Shown here one piece after another: positions 53,365-61,984 of a DNA stretch of 64,000 nt (positions within the stretch are counted from its first letter, which is position 1; each line of letters opens with the position of its first letter). The position numbers and the translations under genes are program-made. Source of the stretch: Facklamia sp. 7083-14-GEN3. Lineage in GTDB: Bacteria > Bacillota > Bacilli > Lactobacillales > Aerococcaceae. Below the pieces are notes generated by a model. It searched no databases and was not told the origin of the DNA. It saw only the letters and a list, made by a program, of their open reading frames with translations. The stretch lies in NCBI RefSeq assembly GCF_024742075.1, contig NZ_JANSGD010000001.1, positions 62,001-126,000 of the forward strand. Reading direction: 5' to 3'.

Positions 53365-55092
53365 CTATTTTAACTCTTGATCAGCTTGCCATTCAAGAAT
53401 AGCAAATTTGCCATTAGATAATTGATTAACCTTTTCAATCCACTTGATTTCATTGTGAGAACGAGCCTTTAAGATAGGATCAGTCGTTTGACTAGCGACC
53501 AGTGATTGGTTAATTAACCACCAAGAGTGAGAAATATCCGCACGGTCAAGGTCTTGAGCGAGTCGCATGGATTCAAAGACTGGGGTTGTTTCTGCTAGGG
53601 TGACCATCACCACTTCGGTAATAGCAGGGTTTTGTAGTTTAGGTAATAACTCTTTAATACTAGCTTCTGCTTGGCCGGATGCGCGTTCTATTTCCTTATT
53701 GTAAGCTTGAGTAGACTCTAAAAGTAAGAGAGTATGACCTGTAGGAGCGGTATCAATCACAAGAATCTCATCTTCTTTTGATAGGGATACTATCTCTGCA
53801 AAACGGCGAAAGACAGCTATTTCTTGGGTACAAGGTGATTTTAAGTCTTCTTTAATATAATCTAGGTCATCTTCTGATAAAGTTTGACGCGCTTTAGAGA
53901 GAACGTCTTGTGAATAGCGTTCCAACTCTCCTCTTTCATCAATATGTTCAACTGCAATATCCGCATGATCTTCTAGGAATAAGTGTAAATGGTCAGCCGG
54001 ATCGGTTGTAGCTAAGCGCACTTTTTTACCTGTTTGCGAAAGAGCTTTTGCAATTTTAATGGCCACGGATGTCTTACCAACACCACCTTTACCCATCGTA
54101 AAGATGATGCGTTTATCCGTTTGAATAAAATCATTCACTAAGGCGTCAATGCCTATGGCAGGAAGATGGTCCATGGATACATGCTGGTCTTCTATTTGGG
54201 GTTGATCTTCTTTTAGTAAGAGTCTCAGCTTATCTAATCCTGTAACATTATAGGGTCTTAAAGGAACAAAATAAGATGGATAGTCCTTCAAGTCGGCCGT
54301 CATTTTTGCAAGATCTTCTTTTTGCTTATTAAGGTATTGTTGTGAAATGGAGTCAGTCGCCTCTTCTAACAAGCCGTTAATAATCAAAAATTGCTTATTG
54401 ATACCTAATGCTTTTAATTCATTGGCTGCTCGATTCGCTTCAGTAATAGCAGCTTCTTGAGGGCGAGTGACTAGATAAAGTGAAGTTTGCTCAGAATCGT
54501 TCAGTACTTTCATAGCTTTTTCAATGCGGTCACGTTCATCCGTTAAGCCGGATAATTGTCCCATGCAAGAAGCACCTGTGGTATTTTGGTCGAAAAAGGA
54601 AGTCCAAGCTGAAGGTAATTCCAACATTCTCAAGGTATGGCCTGTAGGGGCTGTATCGAAGACCACATAATCATTTTGCTGGCGTGTTTCCGGATCTGTC
54701 AAAAAGTAAGCAAACTCATTGAAGGAAGCAACTTCTTGTGTACAAGAGCCAGATAGTTGTTCTACCATATTCTCAATTGCTTCATCAGGTAAAATGCCTC
54801 GGTAAGGACCGACGGATTTCTCAATATACTCTTCAACCGCTGTTTCCGGACTGAAGTTAGCTACTTTTATATTTTCAATGCCAGCAATAGGGCGTGGCTT
54901 ATTGGATAGCTCTTGTTCAAAAACATCTTGTAAGTTGGATGCAGGATCTGTAGAAACAAGCGTAACTTTCTTGCCCGAATCGGCCAGGAAAGTAGCTGTA
55001 GCAGCTGCAAGGGTTGTTTTACCAACCCCACCTTTACCAGTAAAGAAAAGGTATTTAGTTAGATTTAATTGGTTAGGTTGGAATTTATGCAT
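53365..55092 (-). CDS. arsA: Arsenite-stimulated ATPase ArsA
   Basis: A 575-residue protein made of two homologous ATPase halves. Both P-loops are intact (FTGKGGVGKTT near residue 17 and MGKGGVGKTS near 330), and each half has DTAPTGHT. The metalloid cysteines are in GASCMGQ, SGSCTQE and SPCTQE. ArsA normally energises the ArsB arsenite channel. The ATG at 55092 has GAAGGTGA upstream; a GTG at 55101 is possible. It overlaps arsD by eight bases. No arsB or acr3 is in the window. Confidence 0.93.
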   Translation of the reverse strand: MHKFQPNQLNLTKYLFFTGKGGVGKTTLAAATATFLADSGKKVTLVSTDPASNLQDVFEQELSNKPRPIAGIENIKVANFSPETAVEEYIEKSVGPYRGILPDEAIENMVEQLSGSCTQEVASFNEFAYFLTDPETRQQNDYVVFDTAPTGHTLRMLELPSAWTSFFDQNTTGASCMGQLSGLTDERDRIEKAMKVLNDSEQTSLYLVTRPQEAAITEANRAANELKALGINKQFLIINGLLEEATDSISQQYLNKQKEDLAKMTADLKDYPSYFVPLRPYNVTGLDKLRLLLKEDQPQIEDQHVSMDHLPAIGIDALVNDFIQTDKRIIFTMGKGGVGKTSVAIKIAKALSQTGKKVRLATTDPADHLHLFLEDHADIAVEHIDERGELERYSQDVLSKARQTLSEDDLDYIKEDLKSPCTQEIAVFRRFAEIVSLSKEDEILVIDTAPTGHTLLLLESTQAYNKEIERASGQAEASIKELLPKLQNPAITEVVMVTLAETTPVFESMRLAQDLDRADISHSWWLINQSLVASQTTDPILKARSHNEIKWIEKVNQLSNGKFAILEWQADQELK

Positions 55093-55423
55093 TGATTTCA
55101 CCTTCTACGTGGTTCAAAGAAAGACCTGTGAATGCTTCAAACTCATTTAAGCTAGGGTATTCACCGGATTTAACGATTTCTCCTTCGACAAAGGTGATAG
55201 GCAGGCATTTCTTGCCATTTTTATGAATCATTTTAATGGCTGTTCCATTTTCGACAAAATCTTGTGGGTTTTGCGCTAAATTATAACGGTTGGCTTGCCA
55301 TTGGTCAGACCGGTTGATTTGATCAAAAATCCCAGCGACTTCTAATAGCTGCGGGTCAATACTTGGACCACAAATGCCAGTTTGACAACACATAGCGGGT
55401 TCGTAGAGTTCAATTTTTTTCAT
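55085..55423 (-). CDS. arsD: Arsenic metallochaperone ArsD
   Basis: A 112-residue thioredoxin-fold chaperone that passes As(III)/Sb(III) to ArsA. The essential cysteines are exactly at 12, 13 and 18 (MCCQTGICGPS), and CLPITFVEGEIVKSG is typical. GAGGAGGAAC precedes the ATG at 55423. Its start overlaps the arsR stop (ATGA). Confidence 0.93.
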   Translation of the reverse strand: MKKIELYEPAMCCQTGICGPSIDPQLLEVAGIFDQINRSDQWQANRYNLAQNPQDFVENGTAIKMIHKNGKKCLPITFVEGEIVKSGEYPSLNEFEAFTGLSLNHVEGEINA

Positions 55424-55755
55424 GATAGTTCCTCCTCTTGGGGCGTACCATTCACCATTTTCTGGCACAAACAATTTTGGCCAGTATCGGTAAGTAGGTC
55501 TGCGACTTGATGTTTTACTTGTTCAGCAATCTCAGTGTTAAGGGTATAAAAAATCCATCGGCCATCTTGTGATTTATTGACTAGTTTGGCTTGCGTTAAG
55601 GTCTTCATATGGTGGGAGAGGGTTGGTTGTGTGAAATCAAAAAATTCTAAAATTTCACAAGCTCTCTTTCCCTGACATGAAATAAGTTCTAAAATCTTGA
55701 GACGGTTAGGATCGGCGATTGCTTTCAGTAATAAACTGAGTTCTTCATAATTCAT
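55420..55755 (-). CDS. arsR: ArsR-family metalloid-responsive repressor
   Basis: A 111-residue winged-helix repressor: LKAIADPNRLKILELI, then FDFTQPTLSHHMKTLTQAKLV and the wing SQDGRWIFYTLN. Cysteines lie before the recognition helices (ISCQGKRAC) and at the C-terminus (NCLCQ), so As(III) sensing is plausible although the classical ELCVCDLC is absent. The ATG at 55755 has AGGAGA six bases upstream. First gene of arsRDA. Confidence 0.92.
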   Translation of the reverse strand: MNYEELSLLLKAIADPNRLKILELISCQGKRACEILEFFDFTQPTLSHHMKTLTQAKLVNKSQDGRWIFYTLNTEIAEQVKHQVADLLTDTGQNCLCQKMVNGTPQEEELS

Positions 55756-55769
55756 TTGCATTCTCCTAT

Positions 55770-55785
55770 ATAGATGATCATCTAT
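55770..55785 (-). promoter_or_regulatory. ArsR operator
   Basis: Perfect 16-base palindrome ATAGATGATCATCTAT between the -10 and the start codon of arsR. Size and position suit an ArsR/SmtB dimer. Confidence 0.75.
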
Positions 55786-55795
55786 CTATAACTTT

Positions 55796-55823
55796 ATTTT
55801 ACTCTTCATAGTAGACAAGTCAA
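55796..55823 (-). promoter_or_regulatory. Promoter of arsRDA
   Basis: Minus strand TTGACT (55823-55818), 16 bases, TAAAAT (55801-55796). Confidence 0.75.
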
Positions 55824-56063
55824 GAAATAGCGTTTGAGTAGTAGAAGCGCCTTTTATCTCGGTTATTACGACAGACAAATTAAATATAAGTAGAACTACA
55901 AATGAAATTGCTTGTTCAAACAGATATACTAGAGTTAGGGATTGAAGAAATTAATGGGCAGTAAGTGCTTTACTGAAGAGTTTATTTCACATTATAAACT
56001 GTAAAATTTTACTGTATTTGTAATATAATAAGTATGAATTCTAATCATTCAGGAGGTTATTAG

Positions 56064-56843
56064 ATGTTAAAATTTACTCACGCTATCGTTAGAACACCTA
56101 GTCAATCAATGCTTGAAGGTATTACTACTGGAATGTTCTCACAAGACCAACCAGTTTATGAAGATGCCTTGGTTCAACATGCTAACTATGTTAAAACAAT
56201 GGAAGAATTAGGGGTTAAGGTAACTGTTTTAAAGCCTTTAGAAGAATATCCTGATTCATGTTTTGTTGAAGATCCAGCTGTGGTTATGGCAGAGTGTGCC
56301 ATTGTAACCAATTCACCTAAAAAATCACGTAATGGGGAAAAACATGAAATGATAAAAGCACTTCAGGATTTTTATAAAGAAGACCAAATCTTTTACATTG
56401 AGGCACCCGGTACCATGGAGGGTGGCGATGTGATGTTAGTAGACAAGCATTTTTATGTTGGTTTATCCGATCGAACCAATCAAGAAGGGGCTCAACAATT
56501 TGACCAAATTGTGCGCCAGTTTGGCTATACTTCTTCAACGGTGCCAGTCACAGAAGGGCTGCACTTAAAAGACTTTGTTATTTACTTAGAAAATAATAAT
56601 ATGTTAGTAAGTCCGATAATGAATAAGGTCGAGGATTTCCAAAAATATAATCGCTATGTGGTTGAAGCAGAAGAACTTTATGCCATTAATAGTCTTTATA
56701 TCAATGGAACGGTTTTGGTTCCTGAAGGTCACCCTAAAACACAAGCACATATTGAAAGTTTAGGTTATCCTGTAAAAGTAGTGAATACTGATGAATTTAA
56801 AAAAATTGACGGTAGTCTAACTTGCTTATCGTTAAGATTTTAA
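56064..56843 (+). CDS. Dimethylarginine dimethylaminohydrolase-like amidinohydrolase
   Basis: A 259-residue guanidino-group modifying enzyme of the DDAH/arginine-deiminase fold. It has DSCFVEDPAVV, GTMEGGDVM, the catalytic H167 (GLHLKDF) and nucleophile C254 (GSLTCLSLRF). The length suits DDAH rather than the 410-residue arginine deiminase. It should release citrulline from a methylated or free arginine derivative. GGAGG precedes the ATG. Monocistronic; a TATAAT at 56024-56029 lies upstream, next to a GTAAAATTTTAC palindrome. Confidence 0.85.
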   Translation: MLKFTHAIVRTPSQSMLEGITTGMFSQDQPVYEDALVQHANYVKTMEELGVKVTVLKPLEEYPDSCFVEDPAVVMAECAIVTNSPKKSRNGEKHEMIKALQDFYKEDQIFYIEAPGTMEGGDVMLVDKHFYVGLSDRTNQEGAQQFDQIVRQFGYTSSTVPVTEGLHLKDFVIYLENNNMLVSPIMNKVEDFQKYNRYVVEAEELYAINSLYINGTVLVPEGHPKTQAHIESLGYPVKVVNTDEFKKIDGSLTCLSLRF

Positions 56844-56850
56844 ACACTTA

Positions 56851-56880
56851 AATCCCTACTCATATTGGAGTAGGGATTAT
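56851..56880 (+). terminator. Terminator between convergent genes
   Basis: AATCCCTACTC and GAGTAGGGATT around a 6-base loop. Confidence 0.8.
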
Positions 56881-56900
56881 TATCATGAAGATATTGCTTC

Positions 56901-57452
56901 TTATATAAATCTGCTTATCTCATGAGCATATTTCTCACTGGCCGATTTAATAACTGAGAGATTACCGTTTGATTCGAGTAACACTGCAAAAATTTGATCC
57001 GATGTTGTTTGCCCCTGGGCACGAATAGCTGCAAAGACTTCATCCTTTGTGGCCCGATTCTTCTTTAGGTTTTCTTCGATAAAATCACCTTTATAAAATA
57101 AGACCGAAGGACTCGGATTCAAAAATTTAAAAAGGCCGATATTGAAGCGGGTGAGATAGGTGACCATAAATTGCAAAATTAATAGAATTATAACACCAAC
57201 AACTCCATCCATTAAGCTAACACTTTTTAAGATAATGGCAGAAGAGACTAGAGAACCTAAAGCCAGTGTCACAATGTAATCATACATACTTAAATTAGTA
57301 ATGGATCGCTTGCCTGAGATATTTAGCACGATGATTAAAAAAAAGTAAAATAATACGCCAGATATGATAACTCTTCCTATGCTTTGATAGCTATTAAAGA
57401 AGAGATTAGGTTGATTTAAGATATCTTCTATTTGGAATAAGATTTCTTTCAT
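56901..57452 (-). CDS. DUF421 (YetF/YcaP-like) membrane protein
   Basis: A 183-residue protein with three N-terminal membrane helices and a cytosolic C-terminal domain. SGKRSITNLSMYDYIVTLALGS is the DUF421 signature, and FLNPSPSVLFYKGDFIEENLKKNRATKDE with FAVLLESNGNLSVI defines the soluble part. Function is unknown; relatives are linked with spores or stress. ATTAGAAAGGAG lies before the ATG. Confidence 0.88.
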   Translation of the reverse strand: MKEILFQIEDILNQPNLFFNSYQSIGRVIISGVLFYFFLIIVLNISGKRSITNLSMYDYIVTLALGSLVSSAIILKSVSLMDGVVGVIILLILQFMVTYLTRFNIGLFKFLNPSPSVLFYKGDFIEENLKKNRATKDEVFAAIRAQGQTTSDQIFAVLLESNGNLSVIKSASEKYAHEISRFI

Positions 57453-57683
57453 AAATACTCCTTTCTATTGAGTGAATTTAAATAGGCAGCTAATCAAGTA
57501 AATAAAAACTTAATTTAAAAATAACAAAGAACCTTATTCTCAGTCAAGAAATCTCTTAACTGTACAGTCAAAATTCCAAATTTTAGCATTAAATTTGGAC
57601 AACATAATTTTAATTTTTTATTAAAAGAGGTATATTATAATTAAATTGTAAGGGTTTTAATTATTATTTTAAGGAGTGATTTG

Positions 57684-58007
57684 GTGGAAAAATTGTTACA
57701 TTTTATCGGAGTAGAGTCTGAGAGCAAAGAGATTTCTGAAAGGGTTTCTAAAAATGCAGGGCATATTCTAGGGCTAGCCATTGCATTTATTACACTAGGC
57801 GTTTTAACAATTATCTCATTCCAACAAGAAATTAATTTGTATCCAGTCTCTACATTAATTGAAGGTTATCTAGTAGGAATCTTCACTTACAAAGCCATTA
57901 AGTGGTATAAGAAGACTTCTCTACTTTCAACATTACCTTATATATTATTCATTTTACTATTTAGCTACTTATTCGTAACTCATTTCCAAATGGCACTTAA
58001 TTTTTAA
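57684..58007 (+). CDS. Small three-helix membrane protein
   Basis: A 107-residue protein with a short acidic N-terminus and three hydrophobic segments (LGLAIAFITLGVLTIIS, VSTLIEGYLVGIFTY, LPYILFILLFSYLFV); family not recognised. AAGGAG spacing favours the GTG at 57684; a TTG at 57681 is closer. It is monocistronic with a strong terminator. Confidence 0.6.
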   Translation: MEKLLHFIGVESESKEISERVSKNAGHILGLAIAFITLGVLTIISFQQEINLYPVSTLIEGYLVGIFTYKAIKWYKKTSLLSTLPYILFILLFSYLFVTHFQMALNF

Positions 58008-58010
58008 TTT

Positions 58011-58046
58011 AAAAGCCAGCTTTTTTAACTGAGCTGGCTTTTTTTT
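58011..58046 (+). terminator. Bidirectional terminator
   Basis: AAAAGCCAGCT and AGCTGGCTTTT plus further T, between convergent genes. Confidence 0.92.
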
Positions 58047-58674
58047 ATTCAATCACATTTTTATTTAAAATTAATTTTTGAGCTAAGACCACCCAAGCAA
58101 AGCTAATCATCCAGCCGCCAATAATATCTGAAGGGAAATGCACCCCCAGATAAACGCGGGAATAGCCAACTAGGAAAGTGTAAACTAAACCTAAAGTTAA
58201 AATTTTATAAAAGTGCTTGCTACGCCAGCATAAGACCATTAAAGCAAAGATAGCGGTAGAACTAATCATAGCATGACCCGACGGGAAGGAATAAAAGTTT
58301 TCTTCTACTAAAAGATTGAGCAAATCTGGTCGGTCTCTTTGGAAAATCAATTTTAGGATGGTATTAATAATCAAAGTTCCCGGAATAGTTATCAGTATAA
58401 AGTGCATTTTATTAAAGGCTCTTTTTTTATAAAGAATAAAAAGGATAATAGCGAAAAAAATTAAGACTGGAATGGCACTTGAAGAATGGGTGATAAAAAG
58501 CAGGATGTTGTCCAGCAAGGGATTTTGATGGCTACGTACCAAGCTTTGAATAGTAGAATCGAAAGTTACTAATTCATTTTTTTTAATTTCTAAACCTAAA
58601 TGGACAAAAAGTGTAGTCAGTAGGGTAAAAATAAAATAAGCACTAGTAATTTTACTAACAATTTTTTTGGTCAT
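58045..58674 (-). CDS. PAP2-family membrane phosphatase
   Basis: A 209-residue protein with five or six membrane helices. The three acid-phosphatase motifs are present: KLIFQRDRP, FPSGHAM and SRVYLGVHFPSDIIGG. Likely substrates are undecaprenyl pyrophosphate or phosphatidate at the outer face. AAAGGATG precedes the ATG. Confidence 0.9.
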   Translation of the reverse strand: MTKKIVSKITSAYFIFTLLTTLFVHLGLEIKKNELVTFDSTIQSLVRSHQNPLLDNILLFITHSSSAIPVLIFFAIILFILYKKRAFNKMHFILITIPGTLIINTILKLIFQRDRPDLLNLLVEENFYSFPSGHAMISSTAIFALMVLCWRSKHFYKILTLGLVYTFLVGYSRVYLGVHFPSDIIGGWMISFAWVVLAQKLILNKNVIE

Positions 58675-58783
58675 AATGGCATCCTTTCTAGTAAATATTT
58701 ATAAATAATAACTATACAAAATCTTACCGTTAACAACAAGGATTAGGATGTAAAGTAGGTGGATTTTACAACTAAAGTCATTT

Positions 58784-58812
58784 TTGATAGGATAGAAGTC
58801 CTGTTCTAATAT
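58784..58812 (+). promoter_or_regulatory. Promoter of the BCCT gene
   Basis: TTGATA (58784-58789), 17 bases, TAATAT (58807-58812). Confidence 0.65.
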
Positions 58813-58830
58813 AAATTTAGGAGGAATGAT

Positions 58831-60378
58831 TTGAAAAAGTTTAAAAAAATTTCAGTTTATCAAGCATCGCTTATAACGTCATTTTTATTAGTCATCTTAG
58901 GTATTTTTATTCCTAATCGATTAAGTGTCGGAACACAAATTTTAAAAGATCAAGTAGCCAATAATTTTGGTTGGTTTTATCTATTGCTTGTTCCCTTAAT
59001 ATTGATAGTGTGTGTTTACTTTATCTTAAGTCCCGTGGGGCAAATTCGGCTAGGAGAGCCAGATTCTAAACCAGAGTATTCGACGACATCTTGGGTTGCT
59101 ATGATGTTCTCGGCAGGAATGGGAATTGGACTTGTCTTCTATGGAGCAGCAGAACCTCTGTCACACTTTGCTATTTCCACTCCAATAGCTCCAGCGGGCA
59201 GTCAAGAAGCGCTAGCAGATGCCTTTCGTTTTACCTTTTTCCATTGGGGGATTCATGGTTGGGCGATCTATGGTGTAGTAGCACTTGCCTTAGCTTACTT
59301 TGGTTTTCGTAAGCAAGAAAATTATCTCTTATCCCATACTTTAAAACCATTGTTAGGAAATAAAGCGACAGGATGGATCGGAACAGTAGTGGATACCATA
59401 ACCATTGTTGCCACTGTTATTGGGGTCGCGACAACTATTGGGTTTGGAGCAGCGCAAATTAATGGGGGGCTGAATTATTTATTTGGTGTTCCTATTTCTA
59501 ATGCTGTTCAAATTATTATTATCATTATTACTACCATTCTCTTTATTCTTTCTGCAATTTCAGGTTTAGGAAAAGGAGTTAAAATTCTTTCTAATTTAAA
59601 CCTGCTTTTAGCGGGCTGTTTATTAGCCATTGTGGCAATTGTTGGACCGACAGTGGACATTTTGAATACTTTTACAGAAACAATCGGCAATTATTTACAA
59701 AATTTCATTCAAATGAGTTTTCGCTCCGCTGCCTTTGATACTAGTAAGCGCGAATGGATTAATACTTGGACCTTGTTCTATTGGGCATGGTGGACATCTT
59801 GGTCGCCATTTGTGGGAATATTCATTGCCCGGATTTCACGAGGAAGGACTATACGTGAATTCTTAACAGTAGTACTTCTACTTCCTACATTATTAAGCTT
59901 TATCTGGTTCTCAACCTTTGGCACATTAGCCGCTAATATCCAAATGAATGTAACAGACTTAACTGGATTTGAACCAGAACAGTTACTCTTTGCAACTTTT
60001 AATCACTATCCTTTAGGAGCTGTTCTGTCATTTGTGGCCATTATTTTAGTTGTTTCATTCTTCATTACTTCAGCCGACTCGGCCACTTTTGTCTTAGCGA
60101 TGTTATCTGAAGATGGTAATATCAAGCCTAACAATAAGACAAAGATTACCTGGGGATTAACTCTATCAATTATTGCTGTGGTATTACTTTTATCCGGTGG
60201 ATTGCAAGCTATTCAAAATGTATTGATTATTGTTTCCCTACCCTTTGTGATTATTCTAATTTTAGTTGTTATATCCTTAATTAAGGAACTCAACCATGAA
60301 CAAAGAGAAATGGGCTTAACTATTACACCAGATCGTTTACCTAATTCAAACGAACCTTTTAAATCCTATGAAGATTAA
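58831..60378 (+). CDS. BCCT-family betaine/choline/carnitine transporter
   Basis: A 515-residue carrier with 12 membrane helices. The glycine-betaine region is MFSAGMGIGLVFYGAAEPLSHF, the Trp box FYWAWWTSWSPFVGIFIARISRGRTIREF and the late signature FITSADSATFVLAM. Substrate is most likely glycine betaine for osmoprotection. The C-terminal tail is short (about 30 residues), so osmosensing as in BetP is not expected. It starts with TTG at 58831 behind GGAGG. Confidence 0.92.
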   Translation: MKKFKKISVYQASLITSFLLVILGIFIPNRLSVGTQILKDQVANNFGWFYLLLVPLILIVCVYFILSPVGQIRLGEPDSKPEYSTTSWVAMMFSAGMGIGLVFYGAAEPLSHFAISTPIAPAGSQEALADAFRFTFFHWGIHGWAIYGVVALALAYFGFRKQENYLLSHTLKPLLGNKATGWIGTVVDTITIVATVIGVATTIGFGAAQINGGLNYLFGVPISNAVQIIIIIITTILFILSAISGLGKGVKILSNLNLLLAGCLLAIVAIVGPTVDILNTFTETIGNYLQNFIQMSFRSAAFDTSKREWINTWTLFYWAWWTSWSPFVGIFIARISRGRTIREFLTVVLLLPTLLSFIWFSTFGTLAANIQMNVTDLTGFEPEQLLFATFNHYPLGAVLSFVAIILVVSFFITSADSATFVLAMLSEDGNIKPNNKTKITWGLTLSIIAVVLLLSGGLQAIQNVLIIVSLPFVIILILVVISLIKELNHEQREMGLTITPDRLPNSNEPFKSYED

Positions 60379-60392
60379 TCGGACAACTTTTT

Positions 60393-60426
60393 AAACTTCC
60401 TGCTTAGTCAGGAAGTTTTTAAATTT
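60393..60426 (+). terminator. Terminator of the BCCT gene
   Basis: AAACTTCCTG and CAGGAAGTTT with T tract. Confidence 0.88.
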
Positions 60427-60496
60427 TTTACAAGCCATCTTGTTTGCTACCGCTTATTGATAAGAGTATGATTTTAATAGAGAAGGAGGGAGTTTA

Positions 60497-60742
60497 ATGG
60501 AATATAGTCGTGAAGAAAAAGATTTTGTAATTAATTATCTAAGCGATCCGAATAGCTATCAAGATTCTTTTAAAAAAGAATTACAAGTATTTAAAGACCG
60601 TACAGAAATTGATGACTTATATATTAATACTTTATTACAAGAAATGCTTCAAGAAGATATGATAAGACTAAAAGATCCATTGCTTAGAGGGACTCAATTA
60701 TCCTATCTGATAACTATCAGTGATGTAGAAGTGAAAGTATAG
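60497..60742 (+). CDS. Small acidic protein of unknown function
   Basis: An 81-residue, all-helical, soluble protein with no known motif. GAAGGAGGGAG is an excellent ribosome-binding site, and a terminator follows, so the gene is probably real. No link to neighbours is visible. Confidence 0.6.
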   Translation: MEYSREEKDFVINYLSDPNSYQDSFKKELQVFKDRTEIDDLYINTLLQEMLQEDMIRLKDPLLRGTQLSYLITISDVEVKV

Positions 60743-60745
60743 AAA

Positions 60746-60774
60746 CAATGGCGCTCGAATGAGCGCTGTTTTTT
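60746..60774 (+). terminator. Terminator of the small acidic protein gene
   Basis: GGCGCTC, loop GAAT, GAGCGCT (one G-T), T6. Confidence 0.85.
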
Positions 60775-60905
60775 ACTTCAATATAAAAATTAATAATTCT
60801 TGTTAATTAAGATATAATATATAAATAGCGAAGTTAATTTCTATCAATAGATTCTACTATTTAAAAAGGTCAATAAAGATTAATTATTTAAGAGAAGGAG
60901 AAATT

Positions 60906-61934
60906 ATGGATATTGTTGTTTTAGCTGGAGGTCTGAGTGATGAAAGAGATGTTTCTCTAGCATCTGCTTCTAAAATTTCAAATGCTCTCATAAAGAATAA
61001 GCATCGTGTATTACTTTTAGACTTATACCTCGGCATGAAAGACGTAAAAAATTTTGAAGAGGCATATAATCTATACGGGAAAACCGAATATTCTTATCAA
61101 GTTCCTAAAAAAGCACCAAATATTAAACAACTTATAGCTGAAAATCAAGGTAGAATGGATCAAATTGGTTGTAATGTAATTTCTATTTGCCAAACAGCAG
61201 ATATTGTTTTCCTCGGACTACATGGTGGAATAGGAGAAAATGGTAAACTTCAAGCTTTGTTCGACTTACATTCAATAAAATATACAGGTTCGGATTATAA
61301 AGCTAGTATGTTAGCGATGGATAAAGTTGTTTCTAAAGAAATTATGTTAGCAAATGATATATTGACACCAGAATGGTGTATAATTGATCGTTTTCATGAA
61401 CCAACTATTAATGCTCCTGCAGTGATAAAACCAAATGATAATGGATCGAGTATAGGAGTTGAAATTGTTGAAGATCAATCCAAACTTTTTGAAGCTATCA
61501 ATAAAGCTAAAGAATATTCTGATACAATTCTGGTCGAGCAGAAAATCACGGGTCGTGAATTTTCCGTGGGTATATTAGGGGAACAAGTCCTTCCAGTCAT
61601 AGAGTTAATACCTAAAAGTGGTTTTTACGATTACTCTAATAAATATCAAGCAGGTGCTACTGAAGAAATCACTCCAGCAAATCTTGCAGCTGACTTAAGT
61701 GAAAAAATGCAGAAAATAGCTTTAGAAATTTTTCGAAAGCTAGATTTAAAAGTTTACGGTAGGGTTGATTTTTTAATGGATGTTGGAAACCATATTTACT
61801 GCATTGAAGCAAATTCCCTACCAGGTATGACACCGACAAGTTTATTACCCCAAGAAGCCTTAGCAACGGGGATTAGCTATGATAAATTGTGTCAAAAAAT
61901 CGTTGACTTATCTTTAAAAAAATATGAGGAATAA
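60906..61934 (+). CDS. ddl: D-alanine--D-alanine ligase
   Basis: A 342-residue ATP-grasp enzyme joining two D-Ala for peptidoglycan. It has GGLSDERDVSLASA at the first D-Ala site, HGGIGENGKLQ, KPNDNGSSIGVEIV, and the omega loop FYDYSNKYQAGATE with Tyr as in D-Ala:D-Ala enzymes (not D-lactate ligases). IEANSLPGMTPTSLLPQEA closes the site. AGAGAAGGAG precedes the ATG. Confidence 0.92.
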   Translation: MDIVVLAGGLSDERDVSLASASKISNALIKNKHRVLLLDLYLGMKDVKNFEEAYNLYGKTEYSYQVPKKAPNIKQLIAENQGRMDQIGCNVISICQTADIVFLGLHGGIGENGKLQALFDLHSIKYTGSDYKASMLAMDKVVSKEIMLANDILTPEWCIIDRFHEPTINAPAVIKPNDNGSSIGVEIVEDQSKLFEAINKAKEYSDTILVEQKITGREFSVGILGEQVLPVIELIPKSGFYDYSNKYQAGATEEITPANLAADLSEKMQKIALEIFRKLDLKVYGRVDFLMDVGNHIYCIEANSLPGMTPTSLLPQEALATGISYDKLCQKIVDLSLKKYEE

Positions 61935-61984
61935 TACATAAAGATTTTCAAATTATTAAGAATTAAAATATGAGGAGAATTTGA

